A DNA stretch of 64,000 bases from Endomychus coccineus. Taxonomy: Eukaryota; Arthropoda; Insecta; Coleoptera; Endomychidae. The position numbers and the translations under genes are program-made. Location: the NCBI GenBank assembly GCA_958510875.1, contig OY294067.1:142581846-142645845 (forward strand), given 5' to 3'. The notes under the pieces are model-generated. The model worked only from the letters and a program-made list of their open reading frames with translations. It had not been told where the DNA came from and did no database searches. This document shows positions 16,821 to 29,690 of this stretch, in pieces (position 1 is the first letter of the stretch; each line of letters begins with the position of its first letter).

Positions 16821-19800
16821 TCAACACCTAAAAATATAACTCACGACCGTCTTCACTGTAGCTGTTGGCAACCAAGTGATAAAATATAACTTTTTAGTTT
16901 ATCCTTAAGTAAGAGTAATTTGTACCCTTACAATTTCTGTTACGAAGTGATCTCTTTCTCGTACACGAGAAATGTCTTGGAGTGCCAGGGTGAGCACCGA
17001 TTGCTAAGGACATTGAGTATGACGTGGGTCAATGTGTAGACTTTGTCTGGTGATGAAGAAGCAAGAATAGGCTCCAAATTGCCTAAGCGTATCGATATCG
17101 AGAAGTCCCATACTTTGACCAGCGCGAATCCGGGCGACAGCCGGCCGTTGTGGAAGATTTCTTCCCAGAATCTCAAAAATGATTGTAGAATTCAAATCTT
17201 CAGGGAGTGTTACGGCTCGAATTTCTACTGATTATTGTAGCTCAGAACCGGATCATTGTTGTTTATAATTGGCTCAAGATACCTTTGTTATATTGATAGT
17301 TCTTGGATATCGAATAGCGTGAAACCTTCAAGTAGGCATTTGTTCAGTACACTTCTTTTGAGATATTGTATTAGAATATGGAATCGGAATTACATCGCGT
17401 TGATTTCGTGATCAAGTCATTTGATAAATTTGTAGGGCATTATAGTCAACGATAATCCTGGTTTGTTTATACCAGCACTTGAATTGACCTGAAATTATTA
17501 AGCAATAAGTTCACACTACCGTGATTAGTATTACACTACCTCGAAAGCTGTTAATTCCTTGTGCATAGTTGAATTATCGAATTCGCTAATTCACATTATT
17601 TGGCATTCAGTTAGATTGTTGTCAAAAGTGAGAGGTTACCTTTAGATTAATTGGGTCAGCTTGTTTGTCATAACTTGAAGGTACACCGATCATCGACACC
17701 GTGCTTTGTGACTAACCTGTTTTCACTTAAACGACTCGTTAATTGGATTATACACATAGAGCTTGAGAAAGTTCGATGTTGAAGAGGAAGTGAATTCAAT
17801 GTGGAAAGCGCGGCTTGTTCAAATCCACGTATATCGTCTATATAGAAAAACTCTGACGTCCTCATTACAGGAAATTGAAGTACGATTCTGATTTTTTTTG
17901 GTATTATTATTATCTGACGGCAAGGTCTCGCACGAGACCACGTGAATTGATTGAGTCAATTGGTAATTGTTATATGGTTAATAAGAATTGACTTTGAGAG
18001 GTTTTGTGATAGTGATTAACATTTGTGGAATATATCACTCGCATTGTTGGCGAATTGATCCAAAATCTGAGCTAATTCCAACCCACATGTGGAAATCGTG
18101 TATACTTCAAGTCTGCACAAGATCTAAAGTAAGTCAATTTGAATCTCTCTTTATTGAACAATAGATTGCTACAGCGTTAATAACTTTTTCAGGGCTCTTT
18201 CTCTTCCTTTCTTTTTCTTTCTCTTTTTCTCGTCCTTCGTTATTCTTTCTTTTACTTCATTTGCTGTTACGTTCTGGGTTGAACATCCTACATATTGGAC
18301 TGCGGTTACCTTGGAGGTTTCCGTGATATTCTGCAACAACACAAATTCCTTATTGGTGGAAGTTATTCATGGATTAACTGCAGTATCGGACTGGTTTCGG
18401 TAGATGTGTGGATTTAGTTCGTGGATACGATCAATAGCTATTGTATTTTCTTTCGAAGAGATTGTACTGGGTGGACCCCTCTGCATTCATCAACATCCAG
18501 AAACAGATAAGCAAATTTTTCTTAGTTCAATTTTACTCACCTTTTAATTGTTATTATTTCATGTATTATTTTGTGTAAATTGACGTATAGCTAAACCGAC
18601 GGGGCTCCGATTTGTACCTTACATAGTACCACGACTGTGAACCCTGTAAATACAGAAGAAACGAACAGTACCTTGGCATAAGTTCGAGGGACCGATAACT
18701 AAATCAGAAGGAATAACCAATACATCAACTGATTATGTTATTTCCCAAACTGTATAAAAACTATATAAATAATATTGAAATCTTGAAGAAAATGTTATTA
18801 CAATCAATCGATCTGAAGGAAATCTGAAAAGAATTAAGTTACTACAATTGATATTTTAAATTTGTAAAAATAAAGATAGTTGTTGAAAGAACTATAATTA
18901 ATAAGTTAGAGTTTGTCACTTAGCATAAAAAAAAACTGATTTACTTGATTCGATTTGTACAAAGGAATTGTGGTTTGCAATTTATACAATAACTTGAACA
19001 AGCGTGACAGTGGTGTTAATTAAGTTCTCAAAAAGCAGTAGTTGAGTTCTCTACTTCTATGTTACCCAGAACAATATTCAACTTCACCTATGAGTCTAAA
19101 AAGACAACCTTCTGTGTACTCATGTACCAGGTCAACAAAATGGTGAATCTCCAAATCACGCAACACGAACACGTGCAAATTGCTGGGATAAACACAAAGA
19201 GTAAAAATACTATATCACCAGTCTGCCTACGACTCGTTGAATTATTTTTGTATAAAGGTTAAGATAAATACCCAATGATGCGAAAGATTATCTCAGAATT
19301 ATGCTAGATAACAAAGTGATCAGATGAGGAATGCTGAGAGATTTGTTGAGAACTATTTGCACCGAAATATATCCTGAATTCTAGTTATGAAATGAAATCA
19401 AATCAAATAGTTCCTGATATCAATAATATTCCAATGGCAGATTAAAAATGACTATAAGACAAAAGAAAGGCTACCTGAAATTTCAGTTTTGATCTCTACC
19501 CCTACTCGCGAATAGCAATACTAATTTCAATAATCGATTTCCTATTGAACGGGTAGATGCCTCTGTTAATTCATACGAGATAAGTTAGTCTACAAACCGG
19601 ACAGAAATCGTTATTCTGATCTTTACAGCGTTCTTTATACAAGTAACGTCGGAATTGTTACAAGCATCAGGTTCAGTAAATTCAGTGAACAAGCGGTCTG
19701 ACCCTAAAGTCACAAATGTGGAAAGATACCGGGGTAAGTATGTAAGGACAAATTAATGGCAGTCCAGAACGAGAGAGACGTTTCACCCCCAGGGGGCGAG

Positions 19801-22800
19801 ATAAAAGAGGCGATTATGAGTCGGAACAGTGCCCTCGAGCACTTGGAGAAGTAGTTCTTTTACTATGGTCAGCACCCCCCAGCCTTTATTTATTTTTTTT
19901 GAGTTAACTATACCCTCGCAAACGAAGATAGTTCGCGCAAAGAGAAGGGGGGGTGATCTGATTGAGCAAGTTTCAAGCGATAGCCGCGTACGGAAATCTA
20001 TTTTCTGGTATTGTTTTCCGGTGTTGTCGTTATGTTCGAGTACGACATTCCAGAATTATTCGAAGAAAATCATTCATGCAGGGAGCAGAGCTAGCAGAAG
20101 TCCGAGAAGTTCAGGACAGGAATCATTCATGGCGATTATTGTGTTATTCATTGCACCAATTTTGAGTATTCCAATTGCTTCTACGGTTTCAATGGCATCT
20201 CCGAATTTCTTGGGCGACGACCCCATTCTGGCCGATGTCAATAGAATTCAGTTTTCTGATCTAGTTTCCATATTCATGAGTCTTTTTTTTGTTCGTAATT
20301 TCGGTTACCGTTTTTAATTTTGGAACTGAAAAGGGAATACCCTCGAGTATCTCCCGGCAGACGACGATGCGGAGCCTCGCCTTACTTTTGGGAACCGTAC
20401 AACGCTAGTGATGAAAATCGCTAGGCGCATAATAGGCAGGCTATTAACTAGAAACATCGGCCGGTAGTCCCAACAAGGATGATCGGCCAAGGACCCTACT
20501 CTAGAGAGGAGCAGCCGGATATACATAATGTTTTTTTGGTAATTTTGCATTTTTATTTCTGGTGTGGCAGCTTGTACTACCTGAATGTTTCTTTTCAATT
20601 TTTCATTTGCGAATTAAGCGCTAGTGTAACATGTTAGATAGTAAGTAACTTAACAGCAACCATGTCCCTATGTACGATGAAGGAACTCGAATCAAATTTT
20701 TTCCCTTTAATCCTCCTATATTGACGGGAACAGTTGTTTTAATTTTTTTTTGTGATTTGAAAACTTAGCTCCTTTTGTTCGGGAGTTTTACAGCCGAAGC
20801 AATGTGAGGGTTTGTAGTAGCTTCCCTTCTACGTACGATGGACATGTCATCGCTTGGGACTACAAACTGGAACAGTTTGTTTTTTTGATTGTGCGATATT
20901 ATGGGCTTTGGAAGTTGACGCCGGGGCCCATCAGCATGTTACGAGACACCCGGTCCGCAGTAATTTGGGAATTGATCGACACAGATAACGAAGAATCACC
21001 ACGGATGATACTGGATCAAAGGGGAAATGCGAGTACTAGTTTCACCAAAGGTGGTTGAGTGCGGACATCGGCAGTAGTTAGAACTTAGTGAAGTCCTCAT
21101 AATTTCAACGATGCCAGGATCAATATTTCCGTAGGATGAGTACCAGCCCTGGATACTTATGTTATGGTATGGAAAAGGAGAAGACCAGGAGAAGAGGATT
21201 CTAGGAGGAATTGGCTGCAGGCCAGTAACCACGAAGTATTGGACCCGTGCGTTGAATGAAAATGTTATTATGTATTATGGTTTATTTGGACAATTGCAAT
21301 ATTCATCCAACCCTCAATCGGGCAGAAAGAGAGGGGAGACGATCAGCAGCCGGTTCGTTGTACGGCAGGTCTATGTCCAGTCTCCAGAAACATCAAGGTA
21401 CATGAAGCCGCCGCGGAGTCGAGGGAGAGCCACATGTCTCTCGTCGTATACAACATGACCAAGGATACGAGTTACACTTGTCTACTGCCGATGAGTCAAA
21501 ACATATTTGACCGTTTGGTAAGAAACAACGTACCCCTGTCTCCAGCGAAGTTCCGAGTTCGAACATTCAGTGTAAGTGCGGGTTAGTGAGCCGCTCTCCG
21601 ATTGATCAGTGTCGTGGGTAGTTAAACTTTTCCGGACTTAAACATAGCACTTAAGTGATGACTAAGTTTGTTATATGTAGTTATATGAGATTTTTTTTTT
21701 GATGTTTTGAGGAAACATAACCTCAATCGCTATATATAAAACAATACTGTTACACAAGCGGAGCTGCTGCAGCGCGCTTCTATAAAGATACCTGCACAAA
21801 TCTAGGTAGGTCGATATGATCTGGGAGTTCTTAAAACAACACACTGGAGGTGGAGAAAGGAGTGGGTTTTTAAAGAACTCTCTTTCTTAGAAAAAGAAAA
21901 AGAGGGTGATGTAATAATTAAAGATAATTACTTTTGGGTCCTTTGGAAAATTCAATCTAATTTGAATTGAGGTTTCATGAATTATTATATCTTGATAGAA
22001 CATACGATATACCAGACAGGCCTACTTATGTATGTCTGTTGTAAATCGATCACTCATTCCTGTGGCATCGACTTCTAGGTCAGCAAGGAATCATGCTCTG
22101 CAAACGTAAGCACCGCACGAGATCAATGGAACTTTTTCATGAGTGAGGAGAAATCCACGTGGAGTTGAAAAGAGCTGTCACGCAGGGTAGTCAGATTCCT
22201 ATAAGCCATTTTAATAACTGATGGAGGCTGTGCTCCCGGTATTCTAAATTGAAAACATTTTCTGAGTTTTGCGCGAGGGGGGTCATCCCTTCAATGGTTT
22301 CATGAAAACTACTTTGGGAAAAAAAGGGAGTTCTTCACCAACCACTCGTTCGGTAAGTCCAGCCAGCTTTATGTTCACAGGGATGCTCCATTGTTGCATT
22401 AATTCAAGTAATATATTTTATTTAGATTCAAGACTCAAAATAGTTAGAATAATTTTAATTACTTCTTATTGTTGTTGAGATAATGCCTCCATAAAATGAT
22501 AAAGTAATTTTTCAGTCAACTCATGTAGAACCTTGATCCAAGTTAATTTTTGTTCCAAAGATCATATTTTTTGAAATCAATTACTATCCTATTAGTCCAG
22601 ATTGTAACAAATTACATTCAAGAAATTTATGGAGATTAAATTAATTCATCAATTTGTGTCAAAGGAGAAATTATTTGAATTCAACCTACGTTAAATTTTG
22701 CTTGTAGTATTGCGAAATAAAGAAACCCTGAGCTGTAGGTAGCTTGCGTAGGGATAGTTAGGAGCATTGAATTGGCTCATAGTTAGAACTCAGTTGTGTA

Positions 22801-23880
22801 GCAAAATCAAACGTAGGATTTGTGCAACAAGGATTATGTTTCCCTGGGGCTGAAGCAGCGCGGGACTTGTGCGTGTCTTCCCTTTTGAATTATTTTCTGA
22901 CAATTCCATAACATCCATAATTTAATCCGATGGAGGACTCAAGTGAGTAAATTTTCTGTGCCTCATTTCCAAAAGCTATTCGAGAGGGAATTGTGATATT
23001 AGACCAACACGGTGAGTGCATTTTGATTGCCAAACAACATCCATTCAGGCCAAGTTGTAGTGTTCAATTGTAATTCCGCTCATCGGAGATCGCTTAGGAG
23101 ATATGATAGAGTATCAGGTCGTTAGACCTACCCCAGGTTACCAGAAAGATAGGAATCCTTCTTTAATCTATGAATCAGCGGCGTGATTGAGCGCGGAATC
23201 GATCACTGTTTCGTGTGTGCTACTTAGTTCTCACTGATTCCAATTATCTCAAGGGATCCTGAACAGGAACTTGCTCTCTGGCGAAAGGGGTAGAACTAGC
23301 GAGATTGATAACGGTTCCCCAGGTTCCAACTTGGACCTGAATTAGACATCTTCAAATTCATGCGATCATACCCATAACCAGATTTCGAACCAATTCTATC
23401 ATCGCTTGTTGTGTTGATATGTATTGAATTTAGTCACTTTTTTATTCAACATATATATAATCTGATCAACGAGTTTAACTGGTGATTCCTAATCATCTCT
23501 CAGCGAATTCGACTTTCTGTATTTACGCTCGAATGGATATAAAGATGTGATTGTATGAGGTGGTCCCTTGGAAGGGATCAAGGCAACGTAGTCAGAAACA
23601 GCTTCTAGGTGTGCTGAATTATAAACCTAGTGATGGCAGCTTCAAAAAAACCTCAAGGGTACACGCATCGAATAAGATCTCTGATACCCGAGCAGGTGCC
23701 AACAAACAATTCTCAATTCACATAACACTTCGATGAAGTATTAACGCTACCTGAAATAATACCCAGCCAACTGTTACAAGTACAAGTGCTACAAGCAGTG
23801 GTATAGACTTTCAAACATATTCACTTGCCCGGAGAAATTAGATGTGGGGTAATTTCAGATTTATAAAACATACGCTCGGC
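16821..23880. other. About 7 kb with no recognised gene
   Basis: Frames here are short, overlap on both strands and lack family motifs. A polypyrimidine stretch lies at about 18,192-18,258. Base composition is more even than in the rest of the window. It may be the decayed interior of the retroelement to its left or intergenic host DNA. Confidence 0.5.
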
Positions 23881-23899
23881 GCGCTATTACAGGGGGGAC

Positions 23900-24583
23900 T
23901 TGCAAAAAACCGATTCAGTGATAATAAAAACTGGGTTCGGAAAGTGTGGAATAGATTCTTTGAACATAGAAAATGTTTCATTCCAGCTTCCATCGACTTT
24001 ATCAATTGTGGATGTGGCTAACTATCAAATCAAAGACTCCTCTCAGAACTCTATAGCTGCTAAGATTTGGAGGAAAACAAACACTGGCTCACAAAAAGAA
24101 GAGATAAAAGTCCAAGTTGCTCCTGGAAGAATTGTCATGAATATCAATTCTGATTCGGAAGGGAATAATATTGACAACTGCAAGACTACGTCTCAGATGG
24201 GGATGTGGATGCCGACGAGGAAAATATTGTCAAAGACGAATTCGAAACAGAATCAACCTTCAGAAGGAATTACTGTTGAGGCTCAGCATCCCAATTCTAA
24301 GGAGACGATAATTTACGATAATATTTTAGAAGGGGATATCCCTGAAATCGATATTACATCCGTTGTCAGTAAAGGGAAAATAGCTAACGTGTTGTCCATC
24401 TCACGTGATTCAAAGAATCAAACTAGGGCCGTGGACGAAAATGTTCAAGATGATTCAAAAACTCCAAAGATACATTATATGGACATGGAAGACCAACGTT
24501 TCATTCATCAACACGAGGTGAAATTCTGTCTTCCTGAACCAAAGGAATTGCATCTATTGCAATTTAGTTGTAATATTTACTAA
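23900..24583 (+). CDS. Orphan 227-residue reading frame, function unknown
   Basis: The frame is open for 227 codons but begins with TTG. It is preceded by attacag followed by a G run, which could be a splice acceptor, so it may be a terminal exon. The product is hydrophilic, rich in Ser, Asn, Lys and Asp, and has no transmembrane segment, cysteine cluster or enzymatic motif. I do not recognise it. It could be a retroelement gag relic or a chance frame in AT-rich DNA. Confidence 0.25.
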   Translation: MQKTDSVIIKTGFGKCGIDSLNIENVSFQLPSTLSIVDVANYQIKDSSQNSIAAKIWRKTNTGSQKEEIKVQVAPGRIVMNINSDSEGNNIDNCKTTSQMGMWMPTRKILSKTNSKQNQPSEGITVEAQHPNSKETIIYDNILEGDIPEIDITSVVSKGKIANVLSISRDSKNQTRAVDENVQDDSKTPKIHYMDMEDQRFIHQHEVKFCLPEPKELHLLQFSCNIY

Positions 24584-25585
24584 AAAAGACTTCGCAGATA
24601 TTTCGTAATTTTAGAATGTTTTTTCATTCAATATTTTTCAAATTGAATTGTATTTTATTTTGCGTTGAAGCACTCTTTTTATCAAAAAATATTAGATATT
24701 GTCTCATAACCTCCGGAAAATAACGTTGCTGTGGTCAAAGTGTTGCGTTTATTTCTTTTTAAATGCAAGCTTCAGTATCAAGCCCTTTTACTTTATTTTT
24801 TTAAGCTCGGGAACTGATAATTTCTGGAGCATCTCCTTTTGTTCAACTAGAGGCCATAGAGGAACTCAAATGTTGTATTCGAAAAATGAATCAAGACCGT
24901 TTCACCCCTTTTTATTGTTTAGTATAAGATTTGAGTTAATATTATTTTTTCAATTCAAGTTCAATTTTTTTAATCTAAATTTGTTTGATTTTCTTGTTCT
25001 TTCATCTACTTGAAATACAACGGGTTTTAGCGCCCGGCCTTATGTTTGCACAAATTTTACTTCAATTCAATTTCGCGGTAGTATTTCTTTATTCTGCCAT
25101 ATAATATAATGAACAAGAGATAAAACCAAACAACTAAAAGCGAATACAACTGTGCGTGTCTTAATCAAAAACGAATGAAGCAATTGAACTTCCAGAGAAA
25201 GTCACGCGACATGTAGCCAAGGTAAGCTCGAATTATTACAAAATTATATATGCAGAATTCGAATTACGCTCATGGATTACTTTTTGTCCAACGATTAATG
25301 TCGAGATAGTCCTTTGAATAAAGTTCATTTATCAACAAACAAAATTGCGCTGACGTTATTTTCAAAGCTGGTATTTGATCTAGAGAGTGCGCCTACACTT
25401 CCCAAATGACCAATAGGAATAAGAATAAGAATATGTTTTTCGAAACAAATCTGGTATTATGTGAATACAGGAAAATAGACACCTAAACCCTAAGTGGTTT
25501 GTATTGTTTCGTATAATTTATCACAATAGTACAGTAGAGAATTGAATATTCTGATTTATTGGTTAGATGATGAATTTAATTTATA
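24584..25585. other. Non-coding AT-rich stretch
   Basis: I see T-rich low-complexity DNA and no supported gene. Confidence 0.5.
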
Positions 25586-25589
25586 TATC

Positions 25590-26150
25590 GAGACAACTCA
25601 AAAATATGTGGGCGTTATCAATGAGATAAGTATAGACTTCACATTTAAACTTTTTTACATTATTATTAATTGATCTCATGGCTAACGGAAGTTTGTTATA
25701 GATTCTTGGCACATTGAAGGAGAAACTGTTTTGACATTTTGTTTTGGAGAATTTATTAATTTTGATTTCTTCATTGTAAGCTGCTCTTTTGTGATAGGCA
25801 CGATCTATCTATCTAATAAAGCTATAAAGCTATCTATCTATTCACTTAGTTTCCACTTTCAGATGCAGGTGGATTAGACATTGATATATGTAAAGTGTTC
25901 TTACATTTAGAACATTCATTTGTTTGTATAAAATACCCGTAGAAAATCTTTTAGATTTGTTTATATTTAAGACGTAAAATGTTGTACAACATTGAAAGGT
26001 TCCATCTCATTTTAATATAGATTCCCACACTTCGATGCCATATTTCAATAAAGATTTCATCAGAGCCTTGTATATATATTTAAGCATATGAATGTTCATG
26101 TTATCTCTTATTTGGTAAAATTTATAAATTGGTCTTCTTACTTTGCTAGC
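25590..26150 (-). pseudogene. LINE (CR1/Jockey-like) reverse transcriptase C-terminal fragment
   Basis: On the minus strand LLKYGIEVWESILK (near 26,030) and FNVPRIYNKLPLAMRSINNN (near 25,690) match the end of insect non-LTR reverse transcriptases, where 'YGIxxWG' and 'PxxYNxLP' are standard. Stops and frame changes separate them, and a short atct/ctat simple repeat lies at about 25,805-25,850. The 5' end is lost at the junction with the BEL element. Confidence 0.7.
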
Positions 26151-26167
26151 TGACACTTAGATAGTAC

Positions 26168-27070
26168 TCATGGTATAGAACGTTTAGCAGATAGAATCCA
26201 AAAAAGATGAGAAATCAAGGAATTAACGGTTTGGATTCCAGCGTAAAGATAATTTTCGTGATAGTGAGAAATTATCAGATCCGTTAGTCGACAATGACTC
26301 GGAAGTAATAAGGGAAACTTCCGATCATATGAAACAGGGGCAAAGTGAAGTCGACCTCCGACTCGCAGAAGTCCCTGATCATCAACAAACGTAGACAACC
26401 TTTTCAACCATTTTTGACTTCACTGGAAAAAAACAAGGTCTTAGTATGTTTAACCAAAACTAATAGAGCTGGATGGAGTTCAGCAAACATTATAGGTCCC
26501 GTCTTTCTTTCTTTGGGTTCTCGGGTATTATGAATGAAACGTAGAATTATCACTAGAACGCGGGAAATGGTATTTAGACAGGAATGTTGGTCGATTAGGT
26601 TATCGAGGAAATTTGGTAGTGCAGTGTTGAAGAGTGTCACCTCCTTTTCTTTTAGCTTCGACAGGTTCCGATAAATTCTCACCGGACAAAGATGGACTAA
26701 AAGACTTTCTCAGAAATGGGGGCCTTGCCACCGAAGCGCATTGTCTGATAGTTGAGAAGGAAGTAAACCTCTTGAACCCAGGTCAGCAGCATTATCAGCT
26801 GGAGGAATATGAAACCAACAAGAGGATGCAACATTTTCTTGAATGAATGCCACTCTGTTGCTCACGAAAGTTTGCAACCCTATAGAGGGGTCACTCTAAC
26901 ATGTGATGTTATTGAATGACATTTTTCCATGAAAAGTACGTACAACAAATGATACTAATTTGGCTCCAAGACCTGCAGCACAGAGTTCACGTTTTGGAAT
27001 AGATAATTTCCTAAGTGGTGCCACTTTGGCTTTTGCACACACGAAAATGGAAGCCATTTTCAAACTGGAA
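26168..27070 (-). pseudogene. BEL/Pao RNase H and integrase zinc domain
   Basis: FVCAKAKVAP and PKRELCAAGLGAKLV (near 27,000) are the RNase H segment. FVSNRVAFIQENV and the segment ending ADLGSRGLLPSQL (near 26,800) follow. The 26,168-26,407 segment has LLRVGGRLHFA, FPLLLPSHCRLTDLIISHYH and SHLFWILSAKR, the H2C2 zinc-binding start of BEL integrases. Frames change between the pieces and the DDE core is gone. Confidence 0.8.
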
Positions 27071-27090
27071 GAGAATACAATAGTAATTTT

Positions 27091-27745
27091 CCTAACAAGT
27101 GCGGAAAGTGATGCTTTCCCGCACGCGACTGCCGTTAACCCGAACGACGCGGAGCGGAGTTCGGGTAAGCAGTCGAGTGCGGGAAAGACACTTTCCGCAT
27201 GAGTTAGGAACAATACTTTTTCTACAAGCGTAGGAAACAAATTCATTTTTTCAATTATTTATTCATGCAAATGGAAACAACTAACAAAAGCAACATTTTT
27301 CATCCACTAATTATTCGTAATATTTATTGTAAATGTACAATTTGATGCATTATGTAAATTTATAGCGGAAGCCAGCATATTTTTTGAAGATGGCTGATTT
27401 CCTGAAGAAGAAGGTAACTCGGGCAAGGTGATTTTCATAACAATACATTTTAATTTATCAATATTTGCTCATTTTTTCAATAAATAGTGCAAAATGATGG
27501 ATGATTTTGAACAAACTCACTTAGTATTGCAACAAAAAAGCTTGAACTTTCATATTTTTTCCCCCACCACTAATATTTTACGAGGATATCATATAAATGT
27601 TTTTCCCGCACTAGTGTGGGAAAAAATTTCCCGCACTAGTGTGGGAAAACTTCTTCCCGCACAACTGTGGGAAAATGACACTTTCCAAACTGAATTGCGT
27701 GCGGGTAGAGGGTGAATCACGCACGCTTGTAGGAAAAATAAATTA
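27091..27745. repeat. Nested non-autonomous element rich in TTCCCGCA hairpins
   Basis: This segment interrupts the BEL polymerase frame. Its left part, 27,091-27,208, folds into a near-perfect 118-base hairpin between cctaacaagtgcggaaagtg and its inverse. The middle-right part holds three tandem near-palindromes of the form ttcccgcactagtgtgggaa at about 27,602-27,675. The outer ends, cctaacaag and cttgtagg, are inverted to each other. BEL coding sequence on both sides suggests a TTA target duplication. Its source family is unknown. Confidence 0.65.
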
Positions 27746-27749
27746 CCGC

Positions 27750-28724
27750 ACAATAGCTCTTTTCAGAGGCATGACTCATACTATTATTGGATAATTGACG
27801 TGGCAAATTTATCTTTGTCAATTCAAGAATCTCAGATGAGAAACTTTTCCAGATTTGAAAAAACACTTGCGGGGGTATTTCATCCCAAACTAGTTTGAGA
27901 CACTATAATTTCTGGATTAAATGTTTCATCATAAAGGTGACCGGGGACAAGATCCCTAGGGGGTCGAAAATTCTCGCCAAATTGGAGATAAGGTTGCGTT
28001 TATTTCAGCGGGAGACAAATGATTTGACATAAAATTTGGACATATGTGAAGTGGGATTCCACTGAAGTCCTAATACTCTCAGGGAACTTTCATGATCGGA
28101 ATCAAAATTGCAGGGATTAATGGATAAGTCAGAATAATGCAAATGGGACAAAAGTGAAGGATGATTGCTGGACCATTTTCGCAATTCGAATCATCTCCTT
28201 TTTAGAACCTCAATCAATTCCCTCTGAATCTCAAGGGCACCCTCCAGAGTTGAGCACCCCGTGTAAACGTCATCGACGTAGACATCCGCTCGCAAAACTT
28301 CCGCGGCTAGAGGAAACTCACCTGCATGATCGTCTGCAAATTTCAGCAATGTTCCGATTGCCAGATATGGAGACGAATTCACCCCATAAGTTATAGTTTT
28401 GAGACGATAATCTATGATTGGATCAGTTGAGTCAAAACGCCAAACGATTCTCTGAAAGTCTTGTTGCTCGTCAACCACTGAAATTCGGCAATACATCATT
28501 TTTATATCAGCGAGGAGAACATACGAATGCCGACGAAAATTTAGCAGAATAGAGAATACATTTGTCTGGAGCTTGGGTCCCATCATCAAGTGGTCATTGA
28601 GGGAAAATCCATTCGGTAAGCGTGTTGAAGCCTTGAAAACCACCCTCAACTTAGTGATCAAGCTATTAGGCTTCATCACACAATGGTGGGGAATATAGTA
28701 GATCGAAAGTGGTGTGGATGTTTC
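27750..28724 (-). pseudogene. BEL/Pao reverse transcriptase
   Basis: The open part 28,191-28,679 contains LRVVFKAST, SLNDHLMMGPKLQ, LLADIKMMYCRI and the catalytic YVDD in RADVYVDDVYTGCST. Beyond an in-frame TGA at 28,191 the same frame goes on through FELRKWSSNHP, NLARIFDPLGILSPVTF and LVWDEIPP to about 27,750. Several in-frame stops make it inactive. Confidence 0.85.
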
Positions 28725-29636
28725 TCAAATCAATTCCATAAGGCCCAGACTGAGATATTCTATCATAAAATCTGAATACTGATTATACACAGGTATATTT
28801 TTTGAGAGCCGTCTCTCTAAAGATAAGAAGCGTTGAACTGCTAGAGAACGAATATCTGGAAATATTGGAGAAGTATCACGGAACGGAAAAGACACAATAT
28901 ATCTCCCATCTTGATCTCGTGAGGTGGTACTGGAAAATAATTTTTCACAAGATATATCTGCCGGGGATAAAACATGCATTTCAGGAACTTGTTCCAACAC
29001 GAAGATTTTTTTCATAGTCATATCTAAAGATTCGGAATTCTCTACAATACAAAAAAAGGAGTTCACAGAGGGAGTAGGTGGCTCATTTACCTTCCCCATG
29101 AGGACATATCCAAAGATAGTATTAATAGCATCACGTCCACCATCCTTCCCTAGAATGCGACCATCGAGCAAAATACTTGTGAAAACATCAGCACCTAATG
29201 ATAGATCGATCTCCCCGAGATGATTAAAAAGAGGATCGGCTAGTGAGAGGCTAGATGTATAGGGCCAATTTTTATTAGGTATTGAAGAGGTTGGCAACTG
29301 ATCACATATGTGGGTCAGAATCACCGCATTTACTAGCAAGTTAGGAACAAGTTTCTTACATGGTCTAATAGAGACAGTTACTTCCTCGTTTTGGGCTGGA
29401 GTTTGCATGTCACCTTAATCATTTAGATTTATGGTTAGATTACTTCCTCGTAATCCTAAACGGTGGATTTTTTTTTGAGTTATGAAGGAGGTCATGATCT
29501 CTGAATCGAGAAGACATCTCACAGTTATATAATTTCCAAATTTGTCCAAAACTTCCACTTTGGTAGTAGACAGTAACACACTAGCGGTATAAGGAAGAAA
29601 TGCGGTCTGAACTTGCGGGTGTGAATTAGTAATCAA
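28725..29636 (-). pseudogene. BEL/Pao aspartic protease region
   Basis: Two open segments (29,415-29,636 and 28,725-29,408) share the gag frame, separated by an in-frame TAA. The active-site motif expected as L-L-D-S-G reads LLDSE, so the catalytic glycine is replaced. The second segment has LADPLFNHLGEIDLSLGADV and FGYVLMG, typical of the Pao protease C-terminal half, and runs into the reverse transcriptase N-terminus. Confidence 0.8.
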
Positions 29637-29690
29637 ACGGTTAGAGGTTGAAGCTGTACCTTTGTCAGTAGTTTTAGTCGAAGATGTAGC

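Noticed and set aside
19829..20317. A 162-codon plus-strand frame
   Set aside because: Overlapping frames on both strands, low-complexity residues and no family motif suggest chance.
21530..21600. A sequence resembling a tRNA B box (gagttcgaaca)
   Set aside because: No matching A box, acceptor stem or cloverleaf could be formed, so neither a tRNA nor a SINE call is justified.
27360..27440. ATGGCTGATTTCCTGAAG followed by a GTGATT border, like a first coding exon
   Set aside because: It sits inside the insertion in the BEL element, the donor is weak, and no following exon could be found.
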